64,000 bases of DNA, from contig NZ_LT627736.1 in NCBI RefSeq assembly GCF_900102005.1, forward strand, positions 2,418,001 to 2,482,000. Reading direction: 5' to 3'. This document shows positions 1 through 7,583 of the stretch, in pieces. Position 1 is the stretch's first letter. Every line of letters begins with the position of its first letter. The DNA is from Microbacterium sp. LKL04. Lineage in GTDB: Bacteria > Actinomycetota > Actinomycetes > Actinomycetales > Microbacteriaceae. The translations under genes and the position numbers were made by a program. The notes beneath the pieces are model-generated. The model saw nothing but the letters and a program-made list of their open reading frames with translations, ran no database searches and was not told the DNA's origin.

Positions 1-1
1 G

Positions 2-181
2 CTGGGGGTCGCCGAGACGGTCCGCTGGCTGCGGGAGAAGCTGGCACAGCCGGGGCGGTTCCGGTCGGACGACCTCCAGCGACAGCTCGACGACCTGCGC
101 GCCGGCACGGGGACGACCTACTTCGACCGCGTTCTCGAGGTGTTCGCCGACCACCCGGAGGTCGTGCTCGACCTCCGCTGA
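2..181 (+). CDS. 3' end of an unidentified gene (partial)
   Basis: An open frame enters from the left edge and stops with TGA at 179-181, giving the last 59 residues of a protein. The visible part is charged and helical-looking (VRWLREKL, then LQRQLDDLRAG, then YFDRVLEVF) and ends HPEVVLDLR. No diagnostic motif of a family is visible, so no function is offered. It converges with the small membrane gene that ends one base later on the other strand. Confidence 0.6.
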   Translation: MGVAETVRWLREKLAQPGRFRSDDLQRQLDDLRAGTGTTYFDRVLEVFADHPEVVLDLR

Positions 182-182
182 T

Positions 183-521
183 TCAGGTGTCGCGCCGGAC
201 CTTGATCGTCGCGCCCGCGCCGAGGAAGACGAACGCGGCGGCGACCTGAGCGGCGCTCCAGATCGGGCCCGAGAACTCGAACGGGAAGACCGGGTTCCAG
301 ACCACTGCGATCGCGAGCATCACCGGCATCCACCACCAGTGCTTCGCCTGGAACGCGAACCACCCGATGATGAGCGCGAAGATCGTCGCGACGAAACGCA
401 CCGTGAGGAACCAGTCGCTCTCGAGCAGGGCCGGCGCGACGAACAGGACCGCCGCGGCGAGCAGGCTCGGCGCGAGGGCGTTGCGCTGGTACGTCGCGGG
501 CGTCGGCTGCGTGCGGCTCAC
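183..521 (-). CDS. Small membrane protein, DUF6804-like
   Basis: A 112-residue protein with about three to four hydrophobic segments (near 18-35, 42-58, 63-78 and 88-104) and a tryptophan run KHWWWMPV in the middle. It looks like the small actinobacterial membrane family I know as DUF6804; that assignment is from memory of the pattern. It starts eight bases after the stop of nhaA on the same strand, so the two are probably cotranscribed. Function unknown. Confidence 0.75.
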   Translation of the reverse strand: MSRTQPTPATYQRNALAPSLLAAAVLFVAPALLESDWFLTVRFVATIFALIIGWFAFQAKHWWWMPVMLAIAVVWNPVFPFEFSGPIWSAAQVAAAFVFLGAGATIKVRRDT

Positions 522-529
522 GGGGCTCC

Positions 530-1804
530 TCAGGACGGGGGTGTCGTTCCAGTCTGACGCACGCGACGGGCGCGCCAGGCGAGGACGGCACCGCCGAGGA
601 TCGCGGCGACGACCGACCCGGCGAGGATGCCGATCTTCGCGTGATCGTCCTCGAGCGATCCGACGCCGTACGAGAGCTCGCCGACGAGGAGCGCGACGGT
701 GAACCCGATTCCCGCCAGGAGCCCTACGCCCACCATGTCACCCCACCGCAGCTCGAACGTCCGCCGCACCGCCGGGATCCGCGTCAGAAGGAACACCGCG
801 AGCAAGATGCCCACAGGTTTGCCGAGGACGAGTCCGACGAGGATGCCGAGGGTCACCGGATCGGTGAAGGCCGCCGTCAGCCCCTCCCAGCCGCCGACCG
901 TGACGCCGGCAGAGAAGAAGGCGAAGATCGGCAGGGCGACGAGCGTCGAGATCGGCCCGAAGCGGTCGGCGAAGTGCGCCGTCAACGCATCGTGGACGGG
1001 GGAACCGTCGGCATCCGTCCCCACCTGCACCCGGGCACGCGGCGTCACGGTCGCCGGGACCATGAACGCGAGGACCACGCCGGCGATCGTCGCGTGCACC
1101 CCCGACGCGTGCACGAAGCCCCACGTGACGATCGCGAGCGGCATCAGCACCCACCAGTGACGGATGCCGCGCCGCACCGCCAGAGCGAACAGGACCAGCG
1201 GGACGATCGCCGCCGCGAGCCACAGCGGCTGCAGGTCGTCGGTGTAGACGGTCGCGATGATGGTGATGGCGAAGAGGTCGTCGACGACGGCGAGGGTCAG
1301 CAGGAACACGCGCAGCGCCGGCGGCAGGCCCTTCGCGACGACGGCGAACACGGCGATCGCGAAGGCGATGTCGGTCGCGGTGGGGATCGCCCAGCCGCGC
1401 ACGGCGTCGCCGGGCAGGGTCACGGTGAAGGCTGTGAAGATGAGCGCGGGGACGATGACGCCGCCGAGGGCTCCGATCACCGGCACCGCGGCGACGCGCG
1501 GCGAGCGCAGTCGCCCGGCGACGATCTCCTCCTTGAGCTCGAGGCCGACGACGAAGAAGAACACGGCGAGCAGACCGTCGGCCGCCCAGTGGGCGACGGT
1601 GAGGTCGAGGTGGAGGGCTTCGGGACCGAAGGACGTCTCACGGAGCCCGACGTACCAGGGCGCGGCGGGTGAATTGGCGAGGATGAGCGCCGCGACGGTC
1701 GCGGCGAGCAGCAGGATGCCGCCGAAGGTGTCGGTGCGGACGGTCTGGCGGATACCGCGCCAGATCTCGTGCGGGGCTGTACGGGAAGAAGGAGAGGAGG
1801 ACAT
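530..1804 (-). CDS. nhaA: Na+/H+ antiporter NhaA
   Basis: A 424-residue integral membrane antiporter that exchanges internal Na+ for external H+, for sodium and pH homeostasis. The NhaA hallmarks are present: GLELKEEIVAGRLR near 87-100, ATDIAFAIAV with Asp145, and the paired ion-binding aspartates Asp175-Asp176 in LAVVDDLFAI. About eleven or twelve hydrophobic segments can be drawn. The length is slightly above the E. coli protein (388) because of a short hydrophilic N-terminus and a basic tail ending RRVRQTGTTPPS. The upstream start ATG at 1804 is taken; no better internal start is apparent. Confidence 0.95.
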   Translation of the reverse strand: MSSSPSSRTAPHEIWRGIRQTVRTDTFGGILLLAATVAALILANSPAAPWYVGLRETSFGPEALHLDLTVAHWAADGLLAVFFFVVGLELKEEIVAGRLRSPRVAAVPVIGALGGVIVPALIFTAFTVTLPGDAVRGWAIPTATDIAFAIAVFAVVAKGLPPALRVFLLTLAVVDDLFAITIIATVYTDDLQPLWLAAAIVPLVLFALAVRRGIRHWWVLMPLAIVTWGFVHASGVHATIAGVVLAFMVPATVTPRARVQVGTDADGSPVHDALTAHFADRFGPISTLVALPIFAFFSAGVTVGGWEGLTAAFTDPVTLGILVGLVLGKPVGILLAVFLLTRIPAVRRTFELRWGDMVGVGLLAGIGFTVALLVGELSYGVGSLEDDHAKIGILAGSVVAAILGGAVLAWRARRVRQTGTTPPS

Positions 1805-1867
1805 GACGGATCGCTTTCCGCGTCGGGGATCAGGGGTCGCTGAGGACGCACCGACGAGCGGTGCGGG

Positions 1868-2029
1868 TCAGGCCGCTGACGGCGGGCAGCCGGCGATCTC
1901 GCCGTGCGCGTTGGTTCCCCACTCGCTCACCCAGCCGTTCGTTCCGGGATGCTGCGGCGCGCTGAGCGCGCGGATGCCGATGGCCGACGGCAACGCGCGC
2001 TCGAGGCGGTAGCGTGCCGTGATCGTCAT
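1868..2029 (-). CDS. Possible small hypothetical protein
   Basis: A 53-residue frame starting at ATG 2029 (MTITARYRLERALPSA) and ending GEIAGCPPSAA. It lies in an otherwise gene-free gap between nhaA and the GlsB-like gene, its codon use looks like the neighbours, and it contains the phrase GTNGWVSEWGTNAHGE, which reads like a folded small protein rather than noise. No family is recognised. An upstream ATG at 2137 would give 89 residues but has no clear ribosome binding site. Confidence 0.35.
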   Translation of the reverse strand: MTITARYRLERALPSAIGIRALSAPQHPGTNGWVSEWGTNAHGEIAGCPPSAA

Positions 2030-2155
2030 GCCTCGAGGGTATCCCGCGCTCACTTTCGCCGCCCCGTCAAGGACGTAGCGCAAGACGTGCCGAAGCGACT
2101 GGACTGACGGCATCCGCTCTGACGGACCCAGATTCACGATCGCTAAGGAGTCATC

Positions 2156-2425
2156 ATGGGCTTTTTCGGTTTCCTCATCCTCGGTCTGCTCGCCGGTGCC
2201 ATCGCGAAGCTGATCCTGCCGGGCAAGCAGGGCGGCGGCTGGTTCGTCACACTGCTGCTCGGCATCGTCGGCGCACTGCTGGGCGGTTGGCTCGGCGGAC
2301 TGATCTTCAACGTCAACCTCAACGAGTTCTTCTCGCTGTCGACGTGGCTCCTCGCCATCGGCGGCTCGATCATCGTGCTCCTCATCTACGGCGCGCTGTT
2401 CGGGCGCAAGCGCACGGCGAGCTGA
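2156..2425 (+). CDS. GlsB/YeaQ/YmgE family stress-response membrane protein
   Basis: An 89-residue glycine-rich membrane protein with three hydrophobic segments (about 4-20, 30-50, 64-82) separated by the loop LPGKQGGGW. This pattern is typical of the GlsB/YeaQ/YmgE (transglycosylase-associated) family. The usual role is in envelope stress responses and the molecular activity is unknown. A good Shine-Dalgarno (AAGGAG) precedes the ATG by six bases. It is separate from the minus-strand genes to its left and is followed after 37 bases by the deaminase. Confidence 0.85.
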   Translation: MGFFGFLILGLLAGAIAKLILPGKQGGGWFVTLLLGIVGALLGGWLGGLIFNVNLNEFFSLSTWLLAIGGSIIVLLIYGALFGRKRTAS

Positions 2426-2448
2426 GGTCGCGGCCTAGGGCGGGTGCG

Positions 2449-2463
2449 TACGATGGCTCCCCG
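2449..2463 (+). promoter_or_regulatory. Probable -10 element of a leaderless adenine deaminase transcript
   Basis: TACGAT at 2449-2454 fits the actinobacterial TAnnnT -10 consensus and ends eight bases before the GTG start at 2463. There is no Shine-Dalgarno in between. Transcription would begin at or next to the start codon, as in leaderless actinobacterial mRNAs. No convincing -35 is visible. Confidence 0.45.
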
Positions 2464-3467
2464 TGACGAGCCCCGATCTGCGTACCCTCCCGAAGGCCGA
2501 GCTGCACCTGCACATCGAGGGCACACTCGAACCCGAGCTCGCGTTCGCCCTCGCCGAGCGGAACGGCGTGACGCTTCCGTTCGCGGACGTCGCCGACCTG
2601 CGGCACCGCTACGACTTCGAGGACCTGCAGTCCTTCCTCGACCTCTACTACGCGTGCATGGCGGTGCTGCGGACCGCGCAGGACTTCACCGACCTCGCCG
2701 TCGCCTACCTCGAGCGGGCCGCCGCCGACGGGGTGCATCACGTCGAGATGTTCTTCGACCCGCAGGTGCACGCCGCGAACGGCGTGGCGGTCGACGTCGT
2801 CATCGACGGGCTCCGCGCGGGACTCGAGGTCGGGCGGGAGCGGTTCGGCATTTCCGGCGGACTCATCGTCTGCATCGTCCGCGACCACCCGGTCGCCTCG
2901 GCCGAAGCCCTCCTCGACGAGATCGCGCCGCGTGCCCACGAGCTGCTCGGCATCGGTCTGGACTCCGCGGAGGTCGGCTACCCGCCATCGCTGTTCGAGG
3001 GCGTGTTCCGCCGGGCAGCCGAGCTGGGACTGCGTCGCGTCGCCCACGCCGGCGAGGAGGCACCGGCGGCGTACGTCTGGGAGGCGCTGCGACTTCTCGA
3101 GGTCGAGCGGGTGGACCACGGCATCCGTTCCATCGACGACGCCAAACTGCTCGCACACCTCGCCGAGCACCGCGTCGCACTGACGGTGTGTCCGCTGTCG
3201 AACGTGCGCCTGCGCGCCGTGCCCGAGCTGAGCGCCCACCCCCTGCGCGAGCTCGTCGATGCGGGCATCGTCGTGACGATCAACTCCGACGATCCCTCGT
3301 ATTTCGGCGGCTACATCGGCGACAACTACGCCGCCGTCGCCTCGCTCGGCTTCGACACGGCGGAACTGGCGAAGCTCGCCGAGAACTCGATCGAGGCGTC
3401 CTTCGCGGATGCCGGGCGCAAAGCGGATCTCCTCGCCCAGGTGCGTGACTGGGCGGCATCCGCCTGA
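2463..3467 (+). CDS. Adenosine deaminase superfamily; probably adenine deaminase
   Basis: A 334-residue TIM-barrel amidohydrolase that deaminates a purine base or nucleoside in salvage. Zinc and catalytic residues of the ADA family are visible: His15 and His17 in ELHLHIEGT, His195 and Glu198 in HAGEE, His219 in VDHGIRS, and Asp276-Asp277 in NSDDPSYFGGY. The phrases DSAEVGYPPSLF and NSDDPSYFGGY resemble the fungal Aah1 and Pseudomonas enzymes that act on adenine rather than adenosine. Adenine to hypoxanthine is therefore the better guess. It starts with GTG and is probably leaderless. It converges with the 3469-3921 gene, with one base between stops. Confidence 0.85.
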   Translation: MTSPDLRTLPKAELHLHIEGTLEPELAFALAERNGVTLPFADVADLRHRYDFEDLQSFLDLYYACMAVLRTAQDFTDLAVAYLERAAADGVHHVEMFFDPQVHAANGVAVDVVIDGLRAGLEVGRERFGISGGLIVCIVRDHPVASAEALLDEIAPRAHELLGIGLDSAEVGYPPSLFEGVFRRAAELGLRRVAHAGEEAPAAYVWEALRLLEVERVDHGIRSIDDAKLLAHLAEHRVALTVCPLSNVRLRAVPELSAHPLRELVDAGIVVTINSDDPSYFGGYIGDNYAAVASLGFDTAELAKLAENSIEASFADAGRKADLLAQVRDWAASA

Positions 3468-3468
3468 C

Positions 3469-3921
3469 TCACTCTTCCTCGGCCGTCGGCCACACGTACG
3501 GGAGGTCGTCGGGGTCGTCGAAGCCCTGCGCGCGGTAGTACTCGAGGTCCTTCCGCAGCAGGTTCGAGCGGTGCGAGCGGTGGACGTCCTCGCGGCCGAA
3601 CCAGGGCGGCATCCGCACCGTTCCGGACCGGTACTCGGCACCGTCCTCGGGGATCTCGTCGAGCGTCGCCAGGGTCGAGGCGCGAGTCGTGTCGGCGAAG
3701 CCGCGGCGCACCCATTCATCCACCGTGAGGTCCTGGTAGACCATGAGCGCGGCTCGGTGCCCGCGCCACATCTTCACCGCGGGATGGTGTCGCCAGCCGT
3801 AGCCCGGGATCGTGAGCGCGCGCATCACCTGCAACGTCTCGACGCGCTGCTTGCCGAGCCGCTTCGTGTCGAGCGCCGCCATGCCGCGGGCGAGGTCGTC
3901 GAACGGGACGAAGGTCTGCAC
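3469..3921 (-). CDS. MSMEG_6728 / pyrimidine-dimer excision (Pyr_excise)-like protein
   Basis: A 150-residue protein beginning MQTFVPFDDLARGMAALD and continuing TKRLGKQRVETLQVMRAL, then GYGWRHHPAVKMWRGH. This signature is shared by the MSMEG_6728 family, whose fold relates it to phage T4 endonuclease V-type pyrimidine-dimer glycosylases. Whether it cuts DNA is not established. It follows the DUF2256/DUF3253 gene by one base, so the two are coupled, and a DNA glycosylase gene lies one kilobase upstream on the same strand. Confidence 0.8.
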   Translation of the reverse strand: MQTFVPFDDLARGMAALDTKRLGKQRVETLQVMRALTIPGYGWRHHPAVKMWRGHRAALMVYQDLTVDEWVRRGFADTTRASTLATLDEIPEDGAEYRSGTVRMPPWFGREDVHRSHRSNLLRKDLEYYRAQGFDDPDDLPYVWPTAEEE

Positions 3922-3922
3922 G

Positions 3923-4297
3923 TCAGCGCGCCTTCCGGATGCGGATCGGCCCCTTCGCGGTCGACGGGTCGACGACCTGCCCCCGCTGGGTGATCTCGAC
4001 CTCGCCTGCGGCGACGAGCCGGCGGGCGGCGCGACGTGTGGGTTCCATGAGGTCGCGCCACTCCTCGCCGCCCACGGCGCGAGCAGCCTCGGACGGGCAG
4101 ATCGTCGCCGACGCCGCGCGTGCGTCGAGCAGCTCGCGGATAGACGCGGTGAGCTTCTCGTCGACGGGGCGGATGCCGCGCCTCCGGCACGCGTCGGAGC
4201 AGTACTTCACCTCGTCCCAGTTCTTCTCCCACTTCTTGCGCCACTGGATCTCACGTCCACACGAGGCGCACGTCTTGGGGGCGGGGGAAGAAGCCAT
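3923..4297 (-). CDS. DUF2256 and DUF3253 two-domain protein
   Basis: A 124-residue protein. The N-terminal third is a small zinc-binding module (CASCGREIQWRKKWEKNWD, then YCSDACRRR) typical of DUF2256. The rest (LTASIRELLDARAASATICPSEAARAVGG through RRLVAAGEVEITQRG) matches DUF3253, which looks like a winged-helix fold. The combination suggests nucleic-acid binding, but no function is known. It is followed at one base by the Pyr_excise-like gene. Confidence 0.85.
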   Translation of the reverse strand: MASSPAPKTCASCGREIQWRKKWEKNWDEVKYCSDACRRRGIRPVDEKLTASIRELLDARAASATICPSEAARAVGGEEWRDLMEPTRRAARRLVAAGEVEITQRGQVVDPSTAKGPIRIRKAR

Positions 4298-4360
4298 GCC
4301 GCGACGCTATGTCGAGTGGCCGACAGGGGCGAAGGGGTTGCGGTCGCCGGTCGGCGCCGC

Positions 4361-4921
4361 TCAGTGACCGATCGGGCCCTGCAGGTCGACCATGACCTGG
4401 ATCGCCGAGATGGTCTGACGCTTCTTCAGCGTGTCTGCTGTACCCGGTCCGCCGAGAGACGGCAGCGGCACGAAGATGAAGGATTCGTCGAACGCCGGCG
4501 CCCCCTGCTGCGCGAACGCTTCGGGGAACACGTCCCAGTGGAACTTCTCCGCGAGGTGGTCCGCGCCGTCGAGGCGCAGCAGCCCGAAGAATGTCTTCGC
4601 ACTGCCGAGGCCGGTGCCGTCGTTCCTGCGGAACATCAGCGCTACGAGCCCTCCGATGCTCGGCTCCCACGTGATCAGGTCGCCGAGCGCCGTCACCATG
4701 ACGGGAATCGCGGTGCCGTCGCCCTGCGTCTTTCCGATCCGGTCGCCGAGCTCCTCTTCGTACACCCTTGGGTTGATCACCCGGAGAAAGCCGTCGCCGA
4801 ACGTCCCGTAGCCGTAGGTCTCCCAGATCTCCACGATCTCCGCCGGAACGCGGTCGCGGTACGCCGCGATGATCTCCGGCTCGACGGGCGCATGCGGGAC
4901 GAAGTCGGCGAGCTCGATCAT
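4361..4921 (-). CDS. GAD-like / DUF1851 (Tdi1-type immunity fold) protein
   Basis: A 186-residue soluble protein. The first half (IIAAYRDRVPAEIVEIWETYGYGTFGDGFLRVINP) matches the GAD-like domain, and the second half (FFGLLRLDGADHLAEKFHWDVFPEAFAQ) matches DUF1851. This pair of domains is found in immunity proteins such as Tdi1 of type VI toxin systems and in orphan actinobacterial copies. No toxin gene is adjacent, so an orphan immunity or housekeeping role is equally possible. It starts 16 bases after the nei stop on the same strand. Confidence 0.75.
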   Translation of the reverse strand: MIELADFVPHAPVEPEIIAAYRDRVPAEIVEIWETYGYGTFGDGFLRVINPRVYEEELGDRIGKTQGDGTAIPVMVTALGDLITWEPSIGGLVALMFRRNDGTGLGSAKTFFGLLRLDGADHLAEKFHWDVFPEAFAQQGAPAFDESFIFVPLPSLGGPGTADTLKKRQTISAIQVMVDLQGPIGH

Positions 4922-4937
4922 GCGCCCAACCTAGCCG

Positions 4938-5735
4938 TCATCGTTCCGGCTGACAGCGTGGGCACCACCAGGTGCGACGGCGCTCCGGGTCGTTCGCGAC
5001 CTCGTCGCGCACGAGGATCCGCGTGCCGCAGCGCAGGCATGGGCGCCCGGCGCGTCCGACGACCCAATGGGACTCGCCCTTCCGGGTCGAACCGGTGGTC
5101 ACCTGGTACATGCCCGGCACGGTCGCCGAGATCCGCAGCATCCGCGACGCCTTTTCGACGAGCGGAACCAGGTCGACCAACCCGACCGGTGCGAACGGAT
5201 GCACGCCGGAGAGGAATGCGGTCTCGTTGACCCACAGATTGCCGAGTCCGGCGAGGTTCCGCTGGTCGAGGAGTGCCGCGACCAGAGGCCGCTCGGACTG
5301 CAACGACAGTCGACGCACCGCCTCGGCGGCATCCCAGTCGTCCCGCAGCGGATCGGGACCGAGGTACGCCAGCAGGGCGCCCTCGTCCGCAGTCGCGACG
5401 AGTTCGACCACCGGCAGGTCGATGCCCCACAGCGTCGACCCGTCGTCGAGGCGCATCCGCACGCGCACCCGGTGATCCTCGCGCGAGGGGATGCGTCGAC
5501 CCGGCCGCGTCACGGTCCAGCTGCCCTGCATCCGCAGGTGCGTGTGCATCGTCTGCCCGGTGTCGAACCGGGTCAGCAGATGCTTGCCGTGCGTGTCGTA
5601 CGCGGTGATCCGCGCACCCGCGAGCGGGGTGCCCGCCGCCGCGCCGGAACGCAGCTCCCCCGCGACGACGACGTGACCGACGGATGCCGCGGCCAGCCGC
5701 TGCCGCAACCGGTACACGCTGTCGCCCTCGGGCAT
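4938..5735 (-). CDS. Fpg/Nei family DNA glycosylase (Nei2-like endonuclease VIII)
   Basis: A 265-residue base-excision repair enzyme that removes oxidised bases and nicks the abasic site. The N-terminus MPEGDSVYRLRQRL provides the catalytic Pro2 and Glu3 after removal of Met1; GDS rather than GLP is the Nei2 pattern of actinobacteria. A C-terminal zinc finger is complete, with CLRCG and CPRC pairs at about 234-260. The H2TH region (LAGLGNLWVNETAFLSGVHP) is present. The gene is preceded by an unusual repeat cluster at 5751-5832. Confidence 0.92.
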   Translation of the reverse strand: MPEGDSVYRLRQRLAAASVGHVVVAGELRSGAAAGTPLAGARITAYDTHGKHLLTRFDTGQTMHTHLRMQGSWTVTRPGRRIPSREDHRVRVRMRLDDGSTLWGIDLPVVELVATADEGALLAYLGPDPLRDDWDAAEAVRRLSLQSERPLVAALLDQRNLAGLGNLWVNETAFLSGVHPFAPVGLVDLVPLVEKASRMLRISATVPGMYQVTTGSTRKGESHWVVGRAGRPCLRCGTRILVRDEVANDPERRRTWWCPRCQPER

Positions 5736-5750
5736 CCGTCCCCCTGCCTA

Positions 5751-5832
5751 CCGAATCACCACCCGCGTGCCGAATCACCACCCATCGTCGTGCATTCCGG
5801 CGGTGATTCGACAGCTGAGTGGTGATTCGGCG
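5751..5832. repeat. Two direct and two inverted copies of CCGAATCACCAC
   Basis: CCGAATCACCAC occurs at 5751-5762 and 5770-5781. Its inverse follows at 5801-5810 (GGTGATTCG plus one base) and at 5819-5830 (GTGGTGATTCGG). The four copies fill the gap between the alpha-glucosidase stop and the nei2 start, both on the minus strand. RNA could fold as a nested hairpin, which would serve as a terminator for the upstream gene, or the copies may be protein-binding sites for the nei2 promoter. Coordinates of individual copies are by hand and could be off by a base. Confidence 0.6.
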
Positions 5833-5861
5833 CTGGAGTCGGAGGGCCGGGCCGACGCGCG

Positions 5862-7556
5862 TCAGCGTGCGGCGCGCAGCCAGACCGTCGTCGCGCCCGG
5901 CAGCTGCCCGCCGTCCAGATCTCCGCTCGCGAGCAGCACCTCGCCCGCCGGCAGGTCGGCCGACTCGTCGCCGAAGTTCGTCACGACGGTCCAACCGTTC
6001 GGTCGGGTGAATGCGAGCACATCGGCACGCCCCGTCTCGAGCCAGGTCAGTTCCTCCGCGGTCTGCAGGTCGTCGCGCAGATGCAGCGCGCGGCGGTAGA
6101 GGTTCAGCGTCGACGTGGGATCCCCCTCCTGCGCCTCGACCGACATCTCGCCGAACCACGCCGGCTGCGGCAGGTGCGCTCCTCCCGAGCCGAAGCCGAA
6201 CGACGATCCGGACTCAGACCAGGGAATCGGCACTCGGCATCCGTCCCGCCCGATGTCCTCGCCAGGGCTGCGGAAGAACGTCGGGTCCTGGCGGTCGCCT
6301 TCTGGGATGTCCCCGACCTCCTGCAAGCCGAGCTCCTCGCCCTGATAGATGTACGCCGATCCCGGCAGCCCGAGGACGAACAGGCTCGCGGCGCGCGCCC
6401 GCCGGATCCCCGCGTCGGCATCGACGGTCGACGCGGCGCCGCCGGAGAGCAGCCATTCGTTGCCGTGCTTGCGCGCGGGGCGGCCCGAGGCATCCCGGGC
6501 CGGATGCGGCAGCCCGTAACGCGTCGCGTGGCGCACGACGTCGTGGTTCGACAGCACCCAGGTGGTCGATGATCCCGACGACGCGGCGAGCGCGAGGTTG
6601 TCGGTGACGATGCGTCGGAATTGGCTCGCATCGAAGTCGGCCTCGAGGAGGTCGAAGTTGAACGCCTGCCCGAGGCTCTCGGCGCTGGCATACAGCGGGA
6701 TGCGGGCGGGCGCGACCCAGGCCTCGGCGACGGCGGTGCGGGGCGGGTCGTACGAGTTGAAGACCGCACGCCACTCGGCGTAGACCTCGTGCACGTCGTC
6801 GCGGTCGATCATCGGGTGCTGCCCGTCGTGCGGCATCGCGTCGAGCTCGGCCTGCGTCGGCAGGTCGACGGGCAGGTCCTTCGTGAGCATGTGCGCGACG
6901 TCGATGCGGAATCCGTCGACGCCCCGGTCGGACCAGAAGCGGAGGGTCCGCACGAAGTCGGCACGCACCTCGGGGTTCGACCAGTCGAGGTCCGGCTGCT
7001 CGACGGCGAAGTTGTGGAAGTACCACTGGCCGTCGCCGACCGGCTCCCAGGCCGGCCCGCCGAACACGGACTGCCAGTCCGCCGGCGGCTCCTCGCCGTT
7101 CTCGCCCTTCCCGTCGCGGAAGATGTACCGCGCCCGCGCAGCCGACCCGCGCTCCGAGGCGAGCGCCTCCTGGAACCACGCGTGCTGGTCGGACGTGTGG
7201 TTCGGCACGATGTCGATGACGACCTTGATCCCGGCCTCGTGCAGCGTGGCGATCAGCGCGTCCGCGTCGGCGAGCGTCCCCAGGCGGGGATCGACGTCGC
7301 GGTAGTCGGCGACGTCGTACCCGCCGTCGGCGAGCTCCGACGGGTAGAACGGGCTCATCCACACCGCGTCCACGCCGAGTTCCTTCAGGTAGGGCACCCG
7401 CGAGCGGATGCCGCGCAGGTCGCCGATGCCGTCACCGTCGGCATCCGCGAAGCTGCGGGGATACACCTGGTAGACGACCGCCTGGCGCCACCACTCGGGT
7501 AGCTCGGCGTCGGTGAGGTCGGCGGTCTCGGGTGCGGTCTGCACGTCGGAGGTCAC
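5862..7556 (-). CDS. GH13 alpha-glucosidase (oligo-1,6-glucosidase / alpha-glucosidase type)
   Basis: A 564-residue glycoside hydrolase of family 13 that releases glucose from alpha-glucosides imported by the ABC transporter upstream. Catalytic residues are in place: nucleophile Asp219 in GFRIDVAHM, acid/base Glu278 in AVAEAW, and transition-state Asp339 in LSNHDV. The conserved VIDIVPNHTSDQHAWF lies at 112-128 and the calcium-type loop DADGDGIGDL at 38-47. No signal peptide is present, so it acts on imported sugar in the cytoplasm. It is the last gene of the four-gene sugar operon, 27 bases after the second permease. Confidence 0.93.
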   Translation of the reverse strand: MTSDVQTAPETADLTDAELPEWWRQAVVYQVYPRSFADADGDGIGDLRGIRSRVPYLKELGVDAVWMSPFYPSELADGGYDVADYRDVDPRLGTLADADALIATLHEAGIKVVIDIVPNHTSDQHAWFQEALASERGSAARARYIFRDGKGENGEEPPADWQSVFGGPAWEPVGDGQWYFHNFAVEQPDLDWSNPEVRADFVRTLRFWSDRGVDGFRIDVAHMLTKDLPVDLPTQAELDAMPHDGQHPMIDRDDVHEVYAEWRAVFNSYDPPRTAVAEAWVAPARIPLYASAESLGQAFNFDLLEADFDASQFRRIVTDNLALAASSGSSTTWVLSNHDVVRHATRYGLPHPARDASGRPARKHGNEWLLSGGAASTVDADAGIRRARAASLFVLGLPGSAYIYQGEELGLQEVGDIPEGDRQDPTFFRSPGEDIGRDGCRVPIPWSESGSSFGFGSGGAHLPQPAWFGEMSVEAQEGDPTSTLNLYRRALHLRDDLQTAEELTWLETGRADVLAFTRPNGWTVVTNFGDESADLPAGEVLLASGDLDGGQLPGATTVWLRAAR

Positions 7557-7583
7557 GGTGTCCTTTCGGGGTTCGGTGGTCGG

